NCBI GenBank assembly: GCA_902805475.1
Contig: CADCSX010000023.1
Location: 558,001 to 622,000 of the forward strand
Length of the DNA stretch: 64,000 bases
From: Entonaema liquescens
Taxonomy: Eukaryota; Ascomycota; Sordariomycetes; Xylariales; Xylariaceae
Reading direction: 5' to 3'
Positions within the stretch are counted from its first letter, which is position 1, and each line of letters opens with the position of its first letter. The position numbers were made by a program, and so were the translations under genes. Shown one piece after another: positions 57,663-64,000 of this stretch. The notes beneath the pieces are model-generated. The model had not been told where the DNA came from, made no database searches, and saw nothing but the letters and a program-made list of their open reading frames with translations.

Positions 57663-57721
57663 TTACGATATAAACGTATGGCATTACCATAAAGGATTGC
57701 TGTGGGAGGAGATGGTAGGTT

Positions 57722-57870
57722 GTGTCACGAGGTGGACCAGGAGGTGAGGAAACAATTTCGTTCTTCCGCAAGGACTCTAATTATGATAGCTCTAAAGTCA
57801 GAGATATTTACAATAAACAGTTCCTTTATTTTGAGGGGGTCTCAAGTGAGAGTCCTGACAGGTTGACTAT
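57722..57870 (+). repeat. Dispersed repeat copy B (coding-like, frame open)
   Basis: Partner of 8508-8650. Here one frame stays open across the whole match, with blocks EETISFFRKDSNYDSSKVRD and FEGVSSESPDR. I do not recognise the family. It could be a fragment of a transposon protein or of a duplicated host gene. Confidence 0.55.
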
Positions 57871-60611
57871 GTCAGATGTTATATTTTGAGGATGAGCATA
57901 AGAACCGCCTTTATGAACTGACTTAAGCCCATCTAGTCTTCGATATATGTAGAAGCGTCGATGTGAATAAATTTCTAGTCGAAGCAATGTCGTTGATGTT
58001 AACCCTACTTCAACTGAAACGATAGACCTAGCGAACCATCATACTATTCGTGGATTGGGTTACCCGTAGAGGTGACTTGGCCTTCTGGTACTGTTCAATG
58101 CTGCTCAGTAGTATGTGTAAGACGGTTATTTTAGGTAATATGGTCCAACTTGAGCTTATTTATGGAATTATCTGACCTCTTTAGTTTTCGGAACCTTCGT
58201 TTATGTGGTAGATATATCTTTGACAACGAACAATGTTTTGCGAATGCTTGCGCCTCAAAATGCTTCACGTTGTGATGAACTACATAAATTAGCAAGTCAC
58301 CATCGTTCCAGCATTGCTGTAATATTTCGTGGGCACGTTCTTACTCTACACGCTTGGGACCCGGGTAGTTAGAGCATGTGATATTTTTAACGTTGGGAAC
58401 TGTGGTGGCTCCAGATTTCCAGAGCCTTTGCTTCTTTCTTCCTCTTCCGAGTGACTATCATTGCCAGGGAAGTCAAGCACACCAGCAACACATTTCTACA
58501 ACTACGGCCTTCAAATCATGCATAAGACCAAATCCAGAAACTTTTGTAGTCAAGTGACAGCATGGGGATTCAATAGTTGATCATAAACCCGAAACCTGTA
58601 CTTAGTAAGGGCACCGATTTAAGCAGCCTTCAACTCCCGCTTGGTCTATCGTCAAGGATGTGGGTATAATACGCCTCAGCGGCGCCTCAAATGGGCCTCA
58701 TGTATGCGTTAATATACCCTTGGCACCTATGTACGACATTGCTGCCCAAGAAGATTGTAACAAAAGTCCACTACACGTTGTTCTACGATTATTAAGGGAT
58801 GTATATGTTGAAAGCCTTGATGGTCTAGACAGTAGGGGTGGCATATATTCTACGAACATACGGGCTACACTGTTTCAGAAGGAACTAATAAATTTGAATC
58901 TCTTCACTCCTAGGTATCTTAGGTATATGTGTACTCTAACGGCGGTGCTTAGCCTTAGGGTTCCCACTTGGCTTCTCTGTTGGGCTCATGTTGTGATGTT
59001 AACAAACATTGAAGCAGCTTCATAATATGAGCTTTTTTCATTATTGAATATAAAACACTATGTTAGTTCCTAGTAGTATGTAAATACTGTGAGATACCCG
59101 GCACTGTATAACACCATTATCAACTTTTCTGTGTTGTTCATACTCAACATCAATCATGATAAGAAATTGGCTAGGTACTCTTGATTTAAGTACAAAGTTG
59201 GAACTAATATAAACTAGGGGGTGTAAAAGTGCTGTTGAAAAGTGAGGACAATGCTCCTATTTAGCACAAATACCTTAGCCAGTCACCCAGGTGAGACAGA
59301 CCTCTTATCATGAGTGTGATGTGTCTTGGATTAGCTAGGTTCATATTTGAGAGTGAAGATACTTTCATAGTTGGTATCAGGTACATATGTCTACACTCAT
59401 GCTCGCATTTTGTTTAAGAGATGACTTAGTCTAGACCTGCTGGGTTTCCTATCTACCACGCCACCCCGAGTCTGATATCACCCGACCTCGCACCTGAGGC
59501 GCTTGATCATAGTTGCAAAAGTTTTTGTCTTGAATAAGGTTATTGAGAGCCTCAGAGGTGAGTGCTTGAAACCAGATGCTACCACAACACAACGGCGCTT
59601 GTCTGGTTGAGGACGCTTTGTTGCACTTGCCTGCCTTATTATATAGTGAACTAATAAAATTGATATTTCATTAAGCCGGCATGAACTGTGGGTGATCGTA
59701 GTACAGGGATTTATCTGGGGTCAAGATTATTGATCACACCTAGTGGCCATAGGTTTCAGCTCTTCTTGGCTGCCAAAGGAAACTCCCCGCGTAGCTATGG
59801 CTTGAAGTTGCTAACCTCTAATGAAAGCTGGTGCAGCAAACGAGTTTCCGACCAATAATGGCACTGGTTAACATACTTCTCGGAAATAAACCCTTCTGAG
59901 GAGAATCTTTCCCCGTAGATTGAATGTACATCGCAAATGTGTAATACTGTTCTCTTAAGAGCGCAATGCCAATCTTTATTTAGCTATGAACTTACGCAAA
60001 GGAAAAGTTGAAATCATCCCTCAATGTCTATGCTTTCAAAAAGTATCTACAAATATGTGTAGATAAGAGAAATAAGTTACGGATGATCATATATCAAAAA
60101 TCTTGAGACTATAATATGATATGCAGTTAGAACCATCGAATTACTGTTACCTAGCCGCAAATCCTAAGTAAGGCCTATTTCTAGAACCTCACCAAGATCG
60201 ATCACCTTTACTAGTCCAAGAGTCGTGATCGCCTCAAAAATGCAGCCCAATTCGATTAATTATGATTTTAAAAGGGCGCCTCGCGCCTCAAGATGGGGAG
60301 GATTAAAATCGACAATTCCCGTAGCCTTTACCTTCATCATTCACCGCTCTCTCGCTCCTCTTAATTCACCATCGTGTTATACACTCTTGTTTCACAGTTG
60401 AATCTCCAAGCCAGGCTGGTCATAATACTACCCATTATCTTGCTGACTCTAGTATTGAGGTTCTGGTGTTTTGGTGGATGTACTTTGTTGTAAGTTGCGG
60501 ACAAGAAATTTCAGGGGCGAACGTGTACTAATATGGTCCTGCCGGAAGCTAAGTGGGGTACCTGTAACGCACGCGCACGTCACTAGTGCCAGTGATCCTA
60601 TCCGCTAAAGG

Positions 60612-61454
60612 ATGTGGTCTAGCGGGTTGTGCACGCCCCTAAGGGCGCCGGCTCGATCGACCGATGACAGCTTTCTGGAAGATATCTTTCAACATAACAA
60701 CGACAACTTCTTTGAAGTGCCTATAGAGGTTGACCAAGCATACAATAAAGATGCTCTCTCGGGATGTATTCCACCGGAATTCGACGTTTTTGGCCCCCAT
60801 GCTGTACCGCCCCCTATCTATTCAGTTACTGCAGCAGATCCTTTGGGGTTACTTACATTATTCCATGGTCATAATATAGCATCGTTCACTCAGGATGTAT
60901 TTCCACCCAGTATTGTGCCTGCTCCATTTACTTATAGTTCGAACCAATTCGCATGTCCGGATTGCCCTGGAGACTGGATAGACTCTCTGAATAATGCAGC
61001 CCAGACTATGGCTACCACGGGAGAATGGGACCAATGTGCAGACACAGATTCTGACGACTTTGTCCTCCCCCAAACCCCTGATTTATCGTGCGGCTCTCCA
61101 ACACCATCTCTTCCAGGGGGGGCCGCGCCAACGAGGCGCTTTGAATGCAACGTCTGCTGCAAGTCGTTTAGCAAGAGAAATGACTTGAAACGGCACGAGA
61201 GGTGCGTCCACCGGAGTAAGAATGAATCGGTATATGTGTGCAGATGCGGATACAAATGTCCCCGAAAAGACAACTATCTCCGTCACCTCGAGTCTTGTCG
61301 CAAGCCGCATCATTATTCCCACTATGGCTGTAGGTGTGGCATTTTGTCTGAGGAAAAGTATGAGCACGTGCATCATGTAGTTGGTTGTAAATTCGATTTT
61401 GGTTCACCTGGACGTCCTTCCATGGCTGAACGGGAGTTACGGGACTTCTATTGA
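60612..61454 (+). CDS. C2H2 zinc-finger protein, putative transcription factor
   Basis: A single exon of 280 residues. The N-terminal two thirds is acidic and Pro/Ser-rich, as in a transcriptional activation region (including DTDSDDFVLPQTPDLSC). One classical C2H2 finger follows at Cys179, Cys182, His195 and His200, in FECNVCCKSFSKRNDLKRHE. A second, atypical finger contains CRCGYKCPRKDNYLRHLESC. The C-terminus has further Cys/His residues (YGCRCGI, HVHHVVGCKF) that could bind more zinc. The pattern matches a common filamentous-fungus zinc-finger group; the target genes are unknown. The ATG at 60612 is the first in frame; an upstream exon is possible but I could not support one. Confidence 0.75.
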   Translation: MWSSGLCTPLRAPARSTDDSFLEDIFQHNNDNFFEVPIEVDQAYNKDALSGCIPPEFDVFGPHAVPPPIYSVTAADPLGLLTLFHGHNIASFTQDVFPPSIVPAPFTYSSNQFACPDCPGDWIDSLNNAAQTMATTGEWDQCADTDSDDFVLPQTPDLSCGSPTPSLPGGAAPTRRFECNVCCKSFSKRNDLKRHERCVHRSKNESVYVCRCGYKCPRKDNYLRHLESCRKPHHYSHYGCRCGILSEEKYEHVHHVVGCKFDFGSPGRPSMAERELRDFY

Positions 61455-63022
61455 AGCGGTTCACGACATTGTGGCTTGGCCGCAGGATCCCAACCCGGAC
61501 AAGCAATGGGATATTAGGGTTGACGAGCGTCGATAGTAATTTGGGCGGCAAAGGTTTCTCTTTTGTGTCCTTGCCTCTCGCCATGGGTTTTGGATGGTTA
61601 CCTTCTATAGAACCGATGGAACACTCAGAGATGGAGAAAGCCACGAAACTCTTGAGGTAAAAACAAGGAGGAAAAAAGGTGTACTCTAGTTTCTAGTTTA
61701 ACATGCCCCTATATTATTCGGGTTCTACCTGTCCAAAGTGACCAATCACGTAAGACCTCAGGATGTGCATCGAGGTGGCTGTATGTAGCGAGCCGGGTCT
61801 TGGCACATCAAGACCCGGTCATTAATCCTCGATTCTTACGGCGTGGCCAATTAAAGGGGTACGTTCTTAAAGAAGTCGAGGGGACTGGGGGAATGTCTTG
61901 TGTACCTAGTTGGCGTTCACTAACTGCAAGGTTATGTCATTCTCCGAAAGGGGCTAGCATGTCTACCTTTTGCTCTTCATGTTCCTGTATGTTTACTATT
62001 TTTTTCCTTTTCCAGCAGCTAGCAAGGGTAGGAATAGCTTCTTATTGGTGCCTGAAGTTTGGTACACTATCCTTAATCTTACCTGGAGTTTTAATTAATG
62101 ACTAGCACCTTATAGGGGTGCAGTCGTCAAGTTTACGGAGACAGCACTGATGGACGCCGCGGGGCAAGTTTGATATAATAATAGCATACCAGTCCAGCCA
62201 GTAACCAAGGGTAACATTAATATATACTCATGAAATGGGAGAGAAGGTTTGGGACTCGTTTTCGCATTTCTTTTAAGTAGGCAGAGATGAGTTTAGGTAT
62301 AACCCGAAGGCTCGGGCCGACGCTTCGGATAGGTGCGTAAAAAGACTATTATCGTCTTTCTCACATCTAATGAAGTTCATGTTTGTCTTAGATTCTGTCT
62401 TAGATCACAATAAGCCGCCTTATGCGACATCGCATTTCATATCGAGACTGCGTAGTACTAACCGTCTATATTGTTACCTACTGTGCATAGAGTAGCACCC
62501 TGTATGACATCCGCCAATCCTTCCCCCAATACTGAATCGAGCTACTATCGTAACACTACCCCGCTACTTGGGTACTATAGCTATCGGCGAGATTTGTATG
62601 ACTCGTAATATAAAGAGACTTGACTTGTCAACTGTATGTTCAATGGAGATAAATTACTCCATGGTAGTAAATCGGCGGTTTATAATTAGGTACTTATCTA
62701 CATCGTTAGGGGGCTATAGTCGTAGCACCAAGCCTCCTTCGTCGCTTACAATATTAAATAAATTCAATTGCCAGCGTCTAAGGTATCACCGTTGGTGAGC
62801 ATTCTACTCTCAAAGTAACCAGAATCAGCAGGCTGCATGTAGGAATTGGCCAGTGAAAATAAACGCCTATTGGGGGCCGGACAGCCTGCAGGAGACGGGA
62901 GGACAAAATATTAATTAGCGAGCAATAAATGTAGCCGCATAAAAATGAGTTCCCCGCCTCCGTTTCTGCTTTCTTTATCGAATGAATATTAGATAGTAGC
63001 TTGGGCAGATCATTGAGTCGCC
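61455..63022. other. Intergenic region, no supported gene
   Basis: 1.6 kb between the zinc-finger gene and the last receptor. Short frames only. A run of T and C near 61990-62015 might be part of a UTR. Confidence 0.4.
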
Positions 63023-64000
63023 ATGGATAACCTTGGTACAGAGAAACTTGAAGCTTTGCTCAACAGTCCGGCGTTAACTCCTCCCCCGGGGATCATTCCA
63101 CAGTTCGGCAATCCTCACAATCGTTGGATTCCATCAATAATTATACCAAGTCTCAGTCTGGTAGTGTCTATGGCCTTGGTAGCTATGCGCTTTTATACGA
63201 AAATTAGAATTATTCGTCAAGTAAATATTGCGGATTGTAAGTATCTACCCCCCCTCTCAGCATTTAAGCCGTAACTGACTGTAGTAGACGCCATACTTCT
63301 TAGCTTGGTACTACCAATTTTACCTCCTATATACTTCCTCACTGACGCTTCCAGGGGTCTACCTCGGGATTCTCGCGTGTTCGTTTCTCAGCGTCAGGCA
63401 CGCAGCCGGTGTTCACCAGTGGGACGTCCGAGTGAAAGACTTAAGGTCATTCCTTTATGTCAGTTTGCCGAAGATAAGATACGTCCTTAAGCAGATAGAA
63501 ACTAACATCCGCATCCCCAGTACTTCCACCTGGCATCCATATTATACGGGATATGCGTTTTTTTCATCAAGCTTTCGATCTTGGTACAATACATCCAAAT
63601 ATTCATGCCCTTCAAGAAACCTAAGACACTATATTGGGCTACAGTATCCCTGATTACGGCAAATTTCATCTACTATTTCGGTGGTAGATTCATTGAGATA
63701 TTTTCCTGCGAACCAATGGCGAAAGCGTGGGATCCGTTGATCACAGAAGGTCATTGTATTGACATAAAGGCATATATGACCTCGTCAGCCAGCATCAACG
63801 TAGTATCAGATATAATTATTCTCATTCTTCCCCAACTCTTGATCTGGCGTCTGAAATTATCCTGGAAGGACAAGGCTGGAGTTTCGATCATATTCCTGGT
63901 AGCTATAAAGTGAGTGATACGGTATCTGTTCTCATGTAATAGGTACTTACTGATCACTTGATATCTAGCGCGTGTGCCTCTTCAGCCCTCTCTTTACACT
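63023..64000 (+). CDS. PTH11-like rhodopsin-domain protein, 3' end outside the window
   Basis: A seven-helix fungal membrane protein of the same family as the gene at 6922. Exons are 63023-63236, 63288-63307, 63355-63458, 63521-63909 and 63969 onward. The N-terminus is short and extracellular-like (MDNLGTEKLEALLNSPALTP), then helix 1 (IPSLSLVVSMALVAMRFYTK). VHQWDVRVKDLRSFLY is the diagnostic segment before helix 3. IFSCEPMAKAWDPLITEGHC and DIIILILPQLLIWRLKLSWK are further family landmarks. Exon 3 appears one base short: after CAG at 63354, GGGTC would need to be GGGGTC to read GVYLGILACSF in frame with exon 2. It may be the same homopolymer effect seen in other genes here. Only part of the last helices is inside the window. 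Confidence 0.78.

Larger units (their letters stand above)
57372..60611. other. Repeat-rich, gene-poor stretch
   Basis: 3.2 kb with at least three relics matching other parts of the window: a transposon end (57480-57508), dispersed repeat copy B (57552-57662) and the coding-like repeat copy B (57722-57870). A 121-codon frame at 58660-59025 starts at GTG and shows no family; I do not call it. Confidence 0.6.

Noticed and set aside
58660..59025. 121-codon frame in the repeat-rich stretch
   Set aside because: Starts at GTG, no recognisable domain or splice partners, surrounded by relics.
61168..61644. 158-codon minus-strand frame
   Set aside because: Antisense of the zinc-finger region; Cys/His spacing supports the plus strand.
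1..64000. Biosynthetic gene cluster around the terpene synthase
   Set aside because: No P450, transporter or pathway regulator is adjacent; the oxidoreductases in the window are distant and broken.

Overview
The window is nuclear DNA from a filamentous ascomycete (Pezizomycotina, most likely a sordariomycete). The reasons are short GT-AG introns with CTAAC-type branch sites, fungal-only families (PTH11-like rhodopsin-domain receptors, DUF7918, an NLR-like NACHT protein, a class I terpene synthase, mpaB-like oxygenase) and the order of several conserved genes. No rRNA, tRNA, CRISPR array or replication origin was recognised. Gene models come from reading splice sites and reading frames by eye, not from transcripts.

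Layout. About 2.0-10.5 kb: a Golgi GT34 mannosyltransferase subunit (Mnn10/Mnn11 type), a dead alpha/beta hydrolase, a PTH11-like receptor, an aldo-keto reductase relic and a RING-CH membrane ubiquitin ligase. About 11.6-35.8 kb is a dense conserved block: proteasome alpha-2, an RCC1-like protein, Dicer-like 2, a DUF7918 protein, Rgp1, a MABP1/WDR62-like WD40 protein, Rrg9, an mpaB-like oxygenase and calcipressin. About 35.8-39.3 kb is an AT-rich stretch with no gene I can support. About 39.3-51.3 kb is an accessory island: two copies of an NLR N-terminus (one in a broken NACHT gene), a PD-(D/E)XK-like protein, an F-box-like protein, a terpene synthase, and one large gene of unknown function split by a transposon. 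About 52.8-64 kb: Sda1, a dead GMC oxidoreductase, a repeat-rich stretch, a C2H2 zinc-finger protein and a second PTH11-like receptor cut by the window edge.

The main finding is at 48853-49745. An 893 bp element with long terminal inverted repeats is flanked by an 8 bp target duplication (ATATTTAA). It sits inside a gene read on the minus strand. Removing the element plus one target copy joins the two flanking ORFs in frame into one protein of about 990 residues; the present stop codon of the 5' half lies inside the transposon end.

Two kinds of gene damage recur. Four relics (alpha/beta hydrolase, aldo-keto reductase, NACHT gene, GMC oxidoreductase) carry stops explained by C-to-T changes, mostly CpA to TpA, as in repeat-induced point mutation. 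Separately, single-base losses in short homopolymers shift the frame in dcl2, the MABP1-like gene (twice), rrg9, the GMC relic and the last receptor. Because this second type hits housekeeping genes, assembly error must be excluded before calling dcl2 broken.
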